A stretch of DNA of 64,000 nucleotides from Rhodoferax_B ferrireducens_A (GCF_031458075.1 NZ_JAVDXT010000006.1:62001-126000); one strand, 5' to 3'; numbered from the stretch's first letter, positions 1 through 9,801 are shown. Numbers and translations: made by a program. Notes: generated by a model not told the origin, from the sequence alone.

Positions 1-1191
1 ACGGCAACGCTGGGCCTGTTCTTGTCGCTGATCGTGATCCTGGGCTGCCGCGAAGCTCTGGGCCCCGAGTTCGAAGTCTGGGGCTGGCGCATTCCGTTCC
101 TGGTGTCCATCGTGCTGCTGGGCGTGTCGGTGTGGATCCGTTTGAGCATGAACGAGTCGCCTGCCTTCCAGAAGATGAAGGCCGAAGGCAAGACCTCCAA
201 GGCGCCGCTGACCGAGTCCTTCGGCCAATGGAAGAACCTGAAGGTGGTGATTCTGGCGCTGATCGGTTTGACCGCCGGCCAGGCCGTGGTCTGGTACACC
301 GGCCAGTTCTATGCGCTGTTCTTCCTGACCACGATTGCCAAGGTGGATGCCACCACGGCCAATCTGTTCATCGCCGTGGCCCTGGTCATCGGCACGCCGT
401 TCTTCATCTTCTTCGGTGCGCTGTCCGACAAGGTGGGTCGCAAGCCCATCATCATGGGCGGTTGCCTGATTGCGGCGCTGACCTACTTCTCGGTGTTCCC
501 CGCCTTGCTGCAGTACGCCAACCCCGCCTTGGTGGCCGCGCAGAAGTCGGTGCCTGTGGTGATTACCGCCGACCCGAAGCAGTGCTCGTTCCAGGGCAGC
601 CCGATTGCGCGTGACATTGACTTCACCAGCTCGTGCGACATCGCCAAGCGCACCTTGACGCAGAACTACATCCCCTACACCAACGTGAACGGTGCTGCGG
701 GTAGCGTGGCCACCATCAAGCTGGGCGATAAGGAAATCCCCTCGGTGACCGGCATCTTGAACGAGAAGCGCGATGCGTTCTCGGCCGAGGGCAAGAAGTC
801 CATCGACGAGTTCCGCAAGACCGTGGTCGATACCGCCAAGGCCGCGGGCCTGACCACCAAGGCTGACAATGCCGCGATGAACAAGCCCATGGTGCTGCTG
901 ATCCTGGTCTACCTGGTGATTCTGGTGACCATGGTTTACGGCCCCATCGCCGCCATGTTGGTCGAGATGTTCCCGACCCGCATCCGCTACACGTCCATGT
1001 CTCTGCCGTACCACATTGGTAACGGCTGGTTCGGCGGCCTGCTGCCGACCACCGCGTTCGCCATGGTGGCGGCGACCGGCGACATCTTCTACGGCCTCTG
1101 GTACCCGGTGGTGGTGGCGGCTGCGACCTTCGTGATCGGCATGCTGTTCATCAAGGAAACCAAGGACGTGGATATCTACGCCAACGACTAA
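1..1191 (+). CDS. MFS transporter, metabolite:H+ symporter (MHS/ProP-ShiA-like), 5' end missing
   Basis: C-terminal 396 residues of a major facilitator permease; the frame is open to base 1, so the N-terminus lies outside the window. The loop motif DKVGRKP after a membrane pair, and the later segment with MFPTRIRYTSMSLPYHIGNG, are typical of the MHS branch that moves osmolytes, shikimate or dicarboxylates with protons across the inner membrane. About five or six hydrophobic helices are visible. Residues ~180-295 of the visible part form a long hydrophilic insert with two cysteines (in DPKQC and SSC), placed between helices and probably periplasmic. MHS proteins with an enlarged loop exist in Burkholderiales, so this may be family-typical. 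Substrate cannot be told from sequence. It ends just before a strong terminator. Family call secure, substrate unknown. Confidence 0.85.
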   Translation, partial: TATLGLFLSLIVILGCREALGPEFEVWGWRIPFLVSIVLLGVSVWIRLSMNESPAFQKMKAEGKTSKAPLTESFGQWKNLKVVILALIGLTAGQAVVWYTGQFYALFFLTTIAKVDATTANLFIAVALVIGTPFFIFFGALSDKVGRKPIIMGGCLIAALTYFSVFPALLQYANPALVAAQKSVPVVITADPKQCSFQGSPIARDIDFTSSCDIAKRTLTQNYIPYTNVNGAAGSVATIKLGDKEIPSVTGILNEKRDAFSAEGKKSIDEFRKTVVDTAKAAGLTTKADNAAMNKPMVLLILVYLVILVTMVYGPIAAMLVEMFPTRIRYTSMSLPYHIGNGWFGGLLPTTAFAMVAATGDIFYGLWYPVVVAAATFVIGMLFIKETKDVDIYAND

Positions 1192-1222
1192 GCTGTGCCA
1201 TGGGCTTCGGCCCGTGCTCCGC

Positions 1223-1249
1223 AAGCCCTCCAGCCGGAGGGCTTTTTTT
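1223..1249 (+). terminator. Rho-independent terminator after the MFS gene
   Basis: Nine-base-pair perfect stem AAGCCCTCC / GGAGGGCTT with a four-base loop (AGCC), followed by a run of T. It lies 32 bases after the MFS stop codon and 20 bases before the 3' end of the convergent alcohol dehydrogenase. Confidence 0.92.
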
Positions 1250-1268
1250 GTTGCGGGTTGAGGCGCTG

Positions 1269-2294
1269 CTAGTCGGCGATGCGCATCACCACACGCCCCT
1301 CTATGCTGCCGTGGCGCATGCGGTCGAGGATGGCGTTCACGTTGTCCAGGCTGTCCTCGGTATAAATGGTGCGCACCTTGCCTTCGCCGGCGAATTCCAG
1401 CGCTTCCTGCAGGTCTTTACGGGTGCCGACAATCGAGCCGCGCACGGTTTTGGCATTCAGCACCATGTCGAAGATCGGCAGCGCAAAGTCTCCGGGCGGC
1501 AGGCCTACCAGTGCCATGGTGCCGCGCTTGTGCAGCATGCCCAGGCCCTGGGCAAAGGCTGAGCGGGATACGGCGGTGACCAGCACGCCGTGCGCGCCCC
1601 GCAAGGTGCGTTGCACCTCCAACACCGGGTCTTGTGTCAGGGCGTTGATCACCATGTCGGCACCCAGCTGGGTTGCCAGCTGGAGCTTGGCGTCGTCGAC
1701 ATCGACCGCAATCACATGGAAACCCATGGCCTTGGCGTACTGCACGGCCAGGTGCCCGAGCCCGCCGATGCCGGAGATGGCGATCCAGTCTCCGGGCTTG
1801 CAGTCCAGGCCCTTCAGACCCTTGTAGACCGTGACCCCCGCGCAAAGCACCGGCGCTATCTCTGAAAACTCGCGGTTGGCAGGCAGGTGGCCGATGTAGC
1901 CGGGATCGGCCAGCACATATTCGGCATAGCCGCCGTTGACGGTATAGCCTGTCATCTGCTGTGCGTCGCACAGGGTTTCCCAGCCGGTGATGCAGTGTTC
2001 GCAATGGCCGCAGGCGGTGTGCAGCCAGGGCACGCCCACGCGGTCGCCTTCTTTCACCGTCTTCACGCCGGCGCCAATGGCGGCCACAAAGCCCACGCCC
2101 TCGTGGCCGGGGATGAAGGGCAGGGTCGGCTTGACCGGCCAGTCGCCCTCGGCGGCGTGCAGGTCGGTATGGCAGACGCCCGAGGCCACCACTTTCACCA
2201 GCACCTGGCCCGCGGCCACCTCGGGTAGCGGGACTTCCTCGATCTGCAAGGGTTGGCCGAAGGCGTGGACGACGGCAGCTTTCATTGTGCGCAT
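1269..2294 (-). CDS. adhP: Zinc-dependent alcohol dehydrogenase (AdhP type)
   Basis: 341-residue medium-chain alcohol dehydrogenase that oxidises primary alcohols such as ethanol to aldehydes with NAD+ in the cytoplasm. Visible hallmarks are the catalytic-zinc region GVCHTDLHAAEGDWP followed by GHEGVG, the four-cysteine structural-zinc loop (CGHCEHC...LC), and the Rossmann motif GIGGLGHLAVQYAKAMG. Length is as expected for AdhP. The start is placed at the ATG at 2294, preceded at six bases by CAGGAG (2301-2306); a further in-frame start upstream lacks such a site. The gene is convergent with the MFS gene and apparently monocistronic. Substrate range cannot be inferred beyond the family. Confidence 0.93.
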   Translation of the reverse strand: MRTMKAAVVHAFGQPLQIEEVPLPEVAAGQVLVKVVASGVCHTDLHAAEGDWPVKPTLPFIPGHEGVGFVAAIGAGVKTVKEGDRVGVPWLHTACGHCEHCITGWETLCDAQQMTGYTVNGGYAEYVLADPGYIGHLPANREFSEIAPVLCAGVTVYKGLKGLDCKPGDWIAISGIGGLGHLAVQYAKAMGFHVIAVDVDDAKLQLATQLGADMVINALTQDPVLEVQRTLRGAHGVLVTAVSRSAFAQGLGMLHKRGTMALVGLPPGDFALPIFDMVLNAKTVRGSIVGTRKDLQEALEFAGEGKVRTIYTEDSLDNVNAILDRMRHGSIEGRVVMRIAD

Positions 2295-2513
2295 GGCGGG
2301 CTCCTGAAAAAGCGGATGGGAAGGCGTGTGCGCGGTCATTGCCGCGCAGGCCCCGGGGATTCACTTTAGGCGACCCATCGGCCCCCGGCTTTGCGCTGGA
2401 TCAAGCTTCTTGCAAGACCTTGAACACGTTCTAAAGACCGAATAACCCCCGGGCGCGCAACGCCCGGCGTGCTCCCTACAATGGTCCGCCTTACCCCTCC
2501 GAGCACCGCACTT

Positions 2514-5500
2514 ATGACCCAGGGAACCATCCGCATCCGCGGAGCGCGACAGCACAATCTCAAGAATCTGGACCTGGACATCCGCACCGGCGAACTCACG
2601 GTGGTGACCGGCCCCAGCGGGTCCGGCAAGTCGAGCCTGGTGTTCGATACCTTGTTCGCCGAGGGGCAGCGCCGCTACGTAGAGACCTTCTCGGCCTATG
2701 CGCGCCAGTTCCTGGACCGTATGGACAAGCCGGCGGTGGACAAGGTCGAGGGCGTGCCCCCGGCCATCGCCATCGACCAGACCAACCCGGTGCGCTCCAG
2801 CCGCTCCACCGTCGGCACGATGACCGAGCTGAACGACCATCTGAAGCTGTTGTTCGCCCGCGCTGGCAACCTGTTCGACCGCGTCACCGCGCTACCGGTG
2901 CGGCACGACACGCCGGAGAGCATTTACGCCGAGCTGTGTGAGCGCGCGGCGGCGGCACAAGACCCTCGGGTGGTACTCACTTTCCCGGTGGAGCTGCCCG
3001 GCAATACAACGGCCGAAGAAGTCGCCCAATGGCTGTCGGCCAGCGGTTTCACCCGCGTGCAGGCCGAGCGCGAGGTGGCGGTGGAGGCGCCTGCCACGCC
3101 CGCCAAACCCAGCAAGAAGGCCGTGGCCCCGGCCACCCGCAAGGTGCTGGACGTGGTGGCCGACCGCTTCCGCATCGCTGGTGCCGAAAAGTCCCGTGCG
3201 CTGGAAGCGATTGAGGTGGCCATCAAGCGTGGCGGCGGCCGCCTGAATGTGTATGTGCTGCCGGCCGAGGAGGGCGCTGAACCCCAGCTGTGGAAGTTCT
3301 CTACCGGCCTGCACTGCGCCGAAAGCGATGTGCGCTACACCGACCCGATTCCGTCGATGTTCTCCTTCAACTCGCCGGTCGGCGCCTGCGAGACCTGCAA
3401 GGGTTTTGGCCGCGTGATCGGCGTGGACTACGGCCTGGTGATCCCGAACGACAAGCTGACCCTGCGCTCCGGCGCCATCAAGCCCATGCAGACCCCCGCC
3501 TGGCAGGAATGCCAGGACGACCTGATGCGCCACGCCGAGGCGGCCGGCATCCCGCGCGACACGCCGTATTACAAGCTCACGCCCGAGCACCAGCACTGGG
3601 TGATCAACGGGTCACCCAACTGGAACGGCAAGTGGAACCAGCACTGGTTCGGCGTGAAGCGCTTCTTCGAATACCTGGAAACCAAGTCCTACAAGATGCA
3701 TATCCGGGTGCTGCTGTCCAAGTACCGCAGCTACACCACCTGCTCTGCCTGCGCGGGCGCCCGGCTGAAGACCGAGAGCTTGCTGTGGCGCCTGGGCAGC
3801 GTGGAGGATGCGAATGCGGTGTTAGACCCCGCCAAGCGCCATCTGCCCCAGGGCGTGTCCTGGAGCCGCGCCCAGCTGGAGGCCTTGCCCGGCCTGTGCC
3901 TGCACGACCTGATGCTGCTACCCATAGACCGGCTGCGCCGCTTCTTCGATCTGCAGGCCGAGCGCATCCTGGGCATGCATACCGAGCGCAGCAGCCAAAG
4001 TGGTGACGAGCAGGCGCTGAAGCTGTTGCTCGATGAAATCACCACCCGTCTCAAATACCTGTGCGACGTAGGCATCGGCTACCTGACGCTGGACCGGCAA
4101 AGCCGCACGCTGAGCGGCGGCGAGGTGCAGCGCATCAACCTGACCACGGCGTTGGGCACCTCGCTGGTGAACACCTTGTTTGTGCTGGACGAGCCCAGCA
4201 TCGGCCTGCACCCGCGCGACATGCACCGCATCATCGAGGCCATGCAGCGCCTGCGCGATGCCGGCAACACCCTGGTGGTGGTCGAGCACGACCCGGCGGT
4301 GATGCTGGCGGCCGACCGCATGATAGATATGGGCCCGGGCCCCGGCGCGCGCGGCGGGCAAATCGTCTTCGACGGTACGACAGACGACCTGCGCCACGCC
4401 AACACCTTGACCGGCGCCTACCTGGGCGGACGCAAGACCATAGGCATGGGCTTCAAGAAGCTGGTGACCGACGCCACGCCGCGCCTGGTGCTGGAGGGCG
4501 CGCGGCAAAACAATCTGCAGAACGTGTCGGTTGAATTCCCGCTGCAGCGCCTGGTGTGCATCACCGGCGTCAGCGGCTCGGGCAAGTCCACGCTGATCCA
4601 GGATGTGCTGGCCCCGGCTTTGATGCGCCACTTTGGCAAGGCCACCGAAACCCCGGGCCTGCATGACCGGTTGCTGGGCGCCGACTACCTCAGCGAAGTG
4701 GTGTTTGTGGACCAGTCGCCCATCGGCAAGACTGCGCGCTCCAACCCGGCCAGCTATGTGGGCGCCTGGGATGCCATCCGCGAGATTTTTGCCAACGCCG
4801 CGCTGTCGCGCCAGCGCAGCTACACCGCCAGCAAGTTCAGCTTCAACAGCGGCGATGGCCGTTGCCCTACCTGCGGCGGCTCGGGCTTCGAGCATGTGGA
4901 AATGCAGTTCCTCAGCGACGTGTACCTGCGCTGCCCGGACTGCGATGGCAAGCGTTACCGGCCCGAGATTCTGGAGGTGACGATAGAGCGCCGTGCCGTG
5001 GCCGATGCCCGCCTGGTCCAGCTGAACGTGGCCGACGTGCTGGACCTGACGGTGGCTGAGGCTGCTATTATTTTTGAAGGCGACCGCGACGTCATACGTG
5101 CGCTGCAGCCGATTGTGGATGTAGGCCTGGAATACGTGAAGCTGGGCCAGCCAGTGCCCACATTGAGCGGCGGCGAAGCCCAGCGCCTGAAGCTGGCCGG
5201 CTTTTTGGCCGAGGCGGCGAAAAGCAATGGCCGGCAGCCGGTGGCCAAGAAGGGCACGCTGTTCCTGTTCGACGAGCCGACCACCGGCCTGCACTTTGAC
5301 GACATCGCCAAGCTGATGCGCGCGCTGCGCAAGCTGCTGGACGCTGGCCATTCCATGGTGGTGATCGAGCACAACCTGGACGTGATCCGCGCCAGCGACT
5401 GGCTGATCGATATGGGGCCGGAGGGCGGCTACGGCGGCGGCCTGGTGGTTGCCCAGGGCATGCCCGAGGAGGTGCGCCTGCACGCCACCTCCCATACCGG

Positions 5501-8426
5501 TGCCGCGCTGCGCGAGTACGAGTCGACGCTGGGCATCGGCGCCCAGGTGGTGAAAGAAAAGACGCCCGCCTGGCTGGCGAAGCAGGCGGCGCGCGTAGTG
5601 CCGCCGAATGCGATCCAGATCGTCAACGCCAAGGAGCACAACCTGAAGTCGCTGAGCGTGGACATTCCGCGCGGCCAGTTCAATGTGGTCACCGGCGTCA
5701 GCGGCTCCGGCAAGTCCACGCTGGCCTTCGACATCCTGTTCAACGAGGGCCAGCGCCGCTACCTGGAGTCGCTGAACGCCTATGCGCGCAGCATCGTCCA
5801 GCCAGCGGGCCGGCCCGAGGTGGACGCGGTCTACGGCATTCCCCCCACCGTGGCCATCGAGCAGCGCCTGAGCCGTGGCGGCCGCAAGTCCACCGTGGGC
5901 ACGACCACCGAGGTCTGGCACTTCCTGCGCCTGCTCTACGTGAAGCTGGGCATACAGCATTGCGTGAAAGACGGCGCGGCGGTACAGCCGCAAACGCCGG
6001 ACAGCATTGCCGCCCAGCTGCTGAAAACCTTCCGCGGCCAGCACATCGGCCTGCTGGCGCCGTTGGTCATCAACCGCAAGGGCGTCTACACCGAGCTGGC
6101 CGATTGGGCACGGCCGCGTGGCTACAGCCACCTGCGTGTCGACGGCGACTTCTTGCCGACCACCGGCTTCCCGCGCATCGACCGCTTCAAGGAGCACACG
6201 GTAGAGCTGCCGGTGCTGAGCCTGGATGTCGGCCCCGGCAACGAGGCGCGGCTGCGCGAAGGCCTGGCCACGGCGCTGGAGCATGGCAAGGGCGTGGTCC
6301 ATGTGCTGGTCGGCATCGACGGCCTGAAGGAAGCCATGGCCGACGGCCTGCCAACCGCCCATATCGGCAAGGTGATGGTGTTCTCCAGCAAGCGCGCCTG
6401 CCCGGTGTGCAGCACCAGCTACGCCGAGCTGGACCCGCGTTTGTTCAGCTACAACAGCAAGCACGGCTGGTGCCCCGACTGCGTGGGCACGGGCGTGAAG
6501 TTGACCAAGGACCAGCGTGCCGTGTTCGACGACTCGGTGCGTGCCGACGACCAGGGCGGCCGCGAGCAGACCTTTGCCGAGCCCGAGGTGGAAGACCTGC
6601 ACGACGTGGCCTGCCCCACCTGCCAGGGCACGCGTCTGAACGCCACGGCCCGGGCCGTGCGCTTCGCCAACGTCGGCATCACCGACCTGGCGCGCCTCAG
6701 CGTGACCGACATCCGCCAGTGGGTGCAGGCGCTGCAGGTTGCCGGTGAAATGAGCCAGCGCGAAACCGACATCGCCCGCGACCTGGTGCCCGAGATCCAG
6801 AGCCGCCTGGAGTTTCTGGAAGAAGTCGGCCTGGGCTATCTGACGCTGGACCGTGGCGCCCCCACCCTCAGCGGCGGCGAGGCCCAGCGCATCCGGCTGG
6901 CGGCCCAGCTGGGCAGCAATCTGCAAGGCGTCTGCTACATCCTGGACGAGCCAACCATCGGCCTGCATGCACGCGACAACCACATCCTGCTGAACGCGCT
7001 GCACAGCCTGAGCAGCAAGGGCAATACCCTGGTGGTGGTGGAGCACGACGAAGACACCATCCGCCGTGCCGACCACATCATCGACATCGGCCCCAGCGCC
7101 GGCAAGCGCGGTGGCCGGCTGGTGGCGCAGGGCAAGGTGGCGGATATTTCCGATGCCAGCGAATCCGTGACCGGCCGCTACCTGCTGCACGCCATGCGCC
7201 ATCCCTTGAAGGCGCGGCGCGTGGTGGAGGCGTTCGACCCGGCCGCCGTGGCGGTACCGGTGGCCGATCTGCCCTACGAAGCACCCACGGCCAAGACCAA
7301 GGCCGCAGCTAAGAAGAAGGCTGCAGCAGACGCCGCCATCGAGGCCGTGGCCATCGCCGAGCCGCTGCAGTGGCTGACCGTCAGCGGCGCCACCATGCAC
7401 AACCTGCAGAACGTCAGCGTGCAGATTCCGCTCAAGCGCCTGGTGGCTGTCACCGGCGTCAGCGGCTCGGGCAAGTCGACGCTGGCCCGCGACGTGCTGT
7501 TGGCTAACGTGCAGACCGCCGTGGTCCAGCGCAGTACCAAGGCTGGGCGCGACAGCTGGGCCGCCGGCCAGCGCCCCGCCTGGCTGGGCTGTGCGGATGT
7601 GGCCGGCTTTGCCGCCATCGACCGCGTGCTGGAAGTCGACCAGACGCCCATCGGCAAAACCCCGCGCAGCTGCCCGGCCACCTATATCGGCTTCTGGGAC
7701 ACCATCCGCAAGCTGTTTGCCGACACGCTGGAAGCCCGCGCCCGTGGTTACGGCCCGGCGCGCTTCTCGTTCAACACCGGCGACGGCCGCTGCCCCAGCT
7801 GCGAAGGCCAGGGCCTGCGCACCATTGCCATGAGCTTCATGCCCGACGTGAAGGTGAAGTGCGAAACCTGCGTGGGCGCGCGCTTCAACCCCGAGACCCT
7901 GGCCGTCACCTGGCGCGGCAAGAGCATTGGCGACGTGCTGCAGATGGAGGTGGACGAAGCTGTCGATTTCTTCGCCGTGATGCCCGTCATCGCCTACCCG
8001 CTGCAGCTGCTAAAGGACGTGGGCCTGGGCTACCTGACCATAGGCCAGCCATCGCCCACCCTGAGCGGCGGCGAGGCCCAGCGCATCAAGCTGGTGACCG
8101 AGCTGGCCAAGGTGCGCGACGACATCACCCGCCGCGGCCAGAAGGCCCCGCACACCCTGTACGTGCTGGACGAGCCCACCGTGGGCCTGCACATGGCCGA
8201 CGTGGAAAAGCTGATACGCGTGCTGCACCGCTTGGTCGATGGTGGTCACAGCGTGGTGGTCATCGAGCATGACCTGGACGTGGTCGCCGAGTCTGACTGG
8301 ATCATCGATCTGGGACCGGACGGCGGCAACGCCGGCGGCCGCATCGTGGCGGCCGCGCCGCCGGAGGCGGTGGTAGCGCTGGGCACGGCGACTGGGGTGG
8401 CGTTGGCCGGCGTATTGGCGCGGTGA
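2514..8426 (+). CDS. uvrA: Giant tandem-duplicated excinuclease ABC subunit UvrA (two UvrA units in one chain)
   Basis: 1970 residues, about twice a normal UvrA (~940-1000). It reads as two complete UvrA units joined head to tail, giving four ABC ATPase heads: Walker A GPSGSGKSS near residue 33 and three later GVSGSGKST copies; ABC signatures LSGGEVQRI, LSGGEAQRLKL, LSGGEAQRIRL and LSGGEAQRIKL. Zinc-finger cysteine pairs are present in both halves (for example CPTCGG...CPDCDG and CPSCEG...CETCVG). UvrA dimerises to find bulky DNA lesions and load UvrB; a fused chain could act as an intramolecular dimer. The joining segment near nt 7260-7350 is Ala/Lys-rich. Start chosen at ATG 2514 (MTQGTIRIRG), the usual UvrA opening. 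Such double proteins occur in Burkholderiales beside a standard uvrA elsewhere, so this is likely a paralogue; its precise role is unproven. Confidence 0.93.
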   Translation: MTQGTIRIRGARQHNLKNLDLDIRTGELTVVTGPSGSGKSSLVFDTLFAEGQRRYVETFSAYARQFLDRMDKPAVDKVEGVPPAIAIDQTNPVRSSRSTVGTMTELNDHLKLLFARAGNLFDRVTALPVRHDTPESIYAELCERAAAAQDPRVVLTFPVELPGNTTAEEVAQWLSASGFTRVQAEREVAVEAPATPAKPSKKAVAPATRKVLDVVADRFRIAGAEKSRALEAIEVAIKRGGGRLNVYVLPAEEGAEPQLWKFSTGLHCAESDVRYTDPIPSMFSFNSPVGACETCKGFGRVIGVDYGLVIPNDKLTLRSGAIKPMQTPAWQECQDDLMRHAEAAGIPRDTPYYKLTPEHQHWVINGSPNWNGKWNQHWFGVKRFFEYLETKSYKMHIRVLLSKYRSYTTCSACAGARLKTESLLWRLGSVEDANAVLDPAKRHLPQGVSWSRAQLEALPGLCLHDLMLLPIDRLRRFFDLQAERILGMHTERSSQSGDEQALKLLLDEITTRLKYLCDVGIGYLTLDRQSRTLSGGEVQRINLTTALGTSLVNTLFVLDEPSIGLHPRDMHRIIEAMQRLRDAGNTLVVVEHDPAVMLAADRMIDMGPGPGARGGQIVFDGTTDDLRHANTLTGAYLGGRKTIGMGFKKLVTDATPRLVLEGARQNNLQNVSVEFPLQRLVCITGVSGSGKSTLIQDVLAPALMRHFGKATETPGLHDRLLGADYLSEVVFVDQSPIGKTARSNPASYVGAWDAIREIFANAALSRQRSYTASKFSFNSGDGRCPTCGGSGFEHVEMQFLSDVYLRCPDCDGKRYRPEILEVTIERRAVADARLVQLNVADVLDLTVAEAAIIFEGDRDVIRALQPIVDVGLEYVKLGQPVPTLSGGEAQRLKLAGFLAEAAKSNGRQPVAKKGTLFLFDEPTTGLHFDDIAKLMRALRKLLDAGHSMVVIEHNLDVIRASDWLIDMGPEGGYGGGLVVAQGMPEEVRLHATSHTGAALREYESTLGIGAQVVKEKTPAWLAKQAARVVPPNAIQIVNAKEHNLKSLSVDIPRGQFNVVTGVSGSGKSTLAFDILFNEGQRRYLESLNAYARSIVQPAGRPEVDAVYGIPPTVAIEQRLSRGGRKSTVGTTTEVWHFLRLLYVKLGIQHCVKDGAAVQPQTPDSIAAQLLKTFRGQHIGLLAPLVINRKGVYTELADWARPRGYSHLRVDGDFLPTTGFPRIDRFKEHTVELPVLSLDVGPGNEARLREGLATALEHGKGVVHVLVGIDGLKEAMADGLPTAHIGKVMVFSSKRACPVCSTSYAELDPRLFSYNSKHGWCPDCVGTGVKLTKDQRAVFDDSVRADDQGGREQTFAEPEVEDLHDVACPTCQGTRLNATARAVRFANVGITDLARLSVTDIRQWVQALQVAGEMSQRETDIARDLVPEIQSRLEFLEEVGLGYLTLDRGAPTLSGGEAQRIRLAAQLGSNLQGVCYILDEPTIGLHARDNHILLNALHSLSSKGNTLVVVEHDEDTIRRADHIIDIGPSAGKRGGRLVAQGKVADISDASESVTGRYLLHAMRHPLKARRVVEAFDPAAVAVPVADLPYEAPTAKTKAAAKKKAAADAAIEAVAIAEPLQWLTVSGATMHNLQNVSVQIPLKRLVAVTGVSGSGKSTLARDVLLANVQTAVVQRSTKAGRDSWAAGQRPAWLGCADVAGFAAIDRVLEVDQTPIGKTPRSCPATYIGFWDTIRKLFADTLEARARGYGPARFSFNTGDGRCPSCEGQGLRTIAMSFMPDVKVKCETCVGARFNPETLAVTWRGKSIGDVLQMEVDEAVDFFAVMPVIAYPLQLLKDVGLGYLTIGQPSPTLSGGEAQRIKLVTELAKVRDDITRRGQKAPHTLYVLDEPTVGLHMADVEKLIRVLHRLVDGGHSVVVIEHDLDVVAESDWIIDLGPDGGNAGGRIVAAAPPEAVVALGTATGVALAGVLAR

Positions 8427-8740
8427 GTTCGCAGGCCGTAGACCCGTCGACGGCCCCGATACAAAGAAGGGGGAGCGTTTCTGGAATAGCCCTTCTCACC
8501 TGAAACCGGTGGACTTGGCACCATGTACCGGCGCTGCTACAAGTCCGTTGCTATTGATGTTGTAAGCCCGTGACCGGCTTTTCCAACGTCGTGGATGTGC
8601 CGATTGAAATGAAAAAGATGTCGCTTTTTTTTACAAATTTTGCTTCAGGCAAGCCCTAGGAATTCGTAAGTAATTGAATTTAGTGTGTATATGGATTTGG
8701 TCTACTTTATGCATTGCCAGGATGCACACAGGAGACAACC
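8427..8740. other. 314-base non-coding leader upstream of the PEP-CTERM gene
   Basis: No convincing gene. The second half (from about 8600) is AT-rich compared with the surroundings, with a T-tract near 8625-8633 and TTGAATTTAGTG near 8675. It includes the small inverted repeat TTGC-N5-GCAA near 8638. It probably carries the promoter of the PEP-CTERM gene, but I cannot assign a -35/-10 pair with confidence. Nothing resembling a riboswitch was recognised. Confidence 0.4.
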
Positions 8741-9778
8741 ATGGTCCTCAATAAATTGCTTGTTGCGTTCACGTTGACTACTTCGGCGTTCGTCGCCCAG
8801 GCGGGGCCGGTGCCTTTGTATAGTTATCCGGATCCTGCTTCCTTTGCGGTGCAGTATGGCGACTTTTACTCCTTCTCGCTTCCCATACTTAGTTCGTCCG
8901 TCGAAGGCTATACGAAAGCCAGCGTCAACTACGGTAGTGGCTCGGCTTATTACATCAACACCGCCAACACAATCCAAGATGCACTGGTTATTGGAACGGG
9001 TTCGGGCGGCAACCAAAATAACCAGGATTTAGGATTGACGGGCTTCGTGCAGAACGGCTACGACTTCCCGAACGCAGCTGGTAACAGCTTGCTTAATTTT
9101 GATACCAATACGGCAGCAGAGCCCGGGCCGGGAGCGGTAAGCGGCAGTAACAAGGCGGGCACCTGGGACATCGATCTGAGCGCCTTGCGCCAGTATCTGA
9201 CCAAGGGCGGCATCTTGTACGACATGGTCGCCTATTTCAACAACAACCAGCAAAATCGTACCGTCGAATCGAACAACCTCTGGGCCAAGGCGGAAATCAC
9301 CTTGACCGACACGGATGGTGGTGGGGGCAGCACGGTTCTCAAGTTCGAGGATGCCAGCAGCGGACATAACAACTATGTGCTGTCCGGCGGGCCTGTCACG
9401 CTGTGTTTTGCCGAACCCGACAGCGTCGGACAGAATGTGGCGCGCACGGAGGTTTCTTGCGCGGGTCCCCATGGCTCTGAGTCCACCTACGAACACAACC
9501 TCGGTCAGAACGACGTGGCCTACGGCCTGACGTCGCTGGCTTTGAACGACGTCATCCGGGACCTGAACAGCGACTACGACCTGATGAGCGTGCGCGTTAT
9601 GTTCGAGGGACTCAACAATGGGTTCGAAAACCTGTACCTCGGTGCGGCCTGTGTTGACCGCGAATGCACTATTACCAACACTGTCCCGGAGCCCGGCAGC
9701 CTGGCGTTGCTGGGTCTGGGTTTGCTCGGTCTGGCGATTCCCCGGTTTCGTCTCGCCCTGCTGGCACGGACCGCATAA
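8741..9778 (+). CDS. PEP-CTERM sorting-domain secreted protein
   Basis: 345-residue exported protein of unknown function. The N-terminus is a Sec signal peptide (KLL, hydrophobic core, cleavage likely after AQA at residue 21). The C-terminus has the sorting signal VPEPGSLALLGLGLLGLA followed by a short Arg-containing tail, the substrate tag of the EpsH/exosortase system linked to exopolysaccharide and biofilm formation. The middle is rich in Asn, Gly and Ser with GGGG-type turns, suggesting a beta-rich surface domain; I do not recognise an enzyme fold. Start is ATG 8741 with AGGAGA at 8731. No exosortase or EPS genes are visible in this window, so its processing machinery must be elsewhere. 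Its sequence is less GC-rich than its neighbours. Confidence 0.88.
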   Translation: MVLNKLLVAFTLTTSAFVAQAGPVPLYSYPDPASFAVQYGDFYSFSLPILSSSVEGYTKASVNYGSGSAYYINTANTIQDALVIGTGSGGNQNNQDLGLTGFVQNGYDFPNAAGNSLLNFDTNTAAEPGPGAVSGSNKAGTWDIDLSALRQYLTKGGILYDMVAYFNNNQQNRTVESNNLWAKAEITLTDTDGGGGSTVLKFEDASSGHNNYVLSGGPVTLCFAEPDSVGQNVARTEVSCAGPHGSESTYEHNLGQNDVAYGLTSLALNDVIRDLNSDYDLMSVRVMFEGLNNGFENLYLGAACVDRECTITNTVPEPGSLALLGLGLLGLAIPRFRLALLARTA

Positions 9779-9801
9779 AAAATTAATCCCTTGTTCGGTA
9801 G

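Noticed and set aside
3918..7400. 1160-codon open frame on the minus strand opposite uvrA
   Set aside because: Antisense to a clearly conserved UvrA with four ATPase motifs. Long antisense frames are common in high-GC DNA, and the translation (rich in Gln, His, Ala, Gly) shows no recognisable domain.
8517..8540. TGGCAC near 8517 as a sigma-54 promoter (suggested because some PEP-CTERM genes use sigma-54)
   Set aside because: The expected TTGC half at the correct spacing is absent, and the distance to the gene is over 200 bases.
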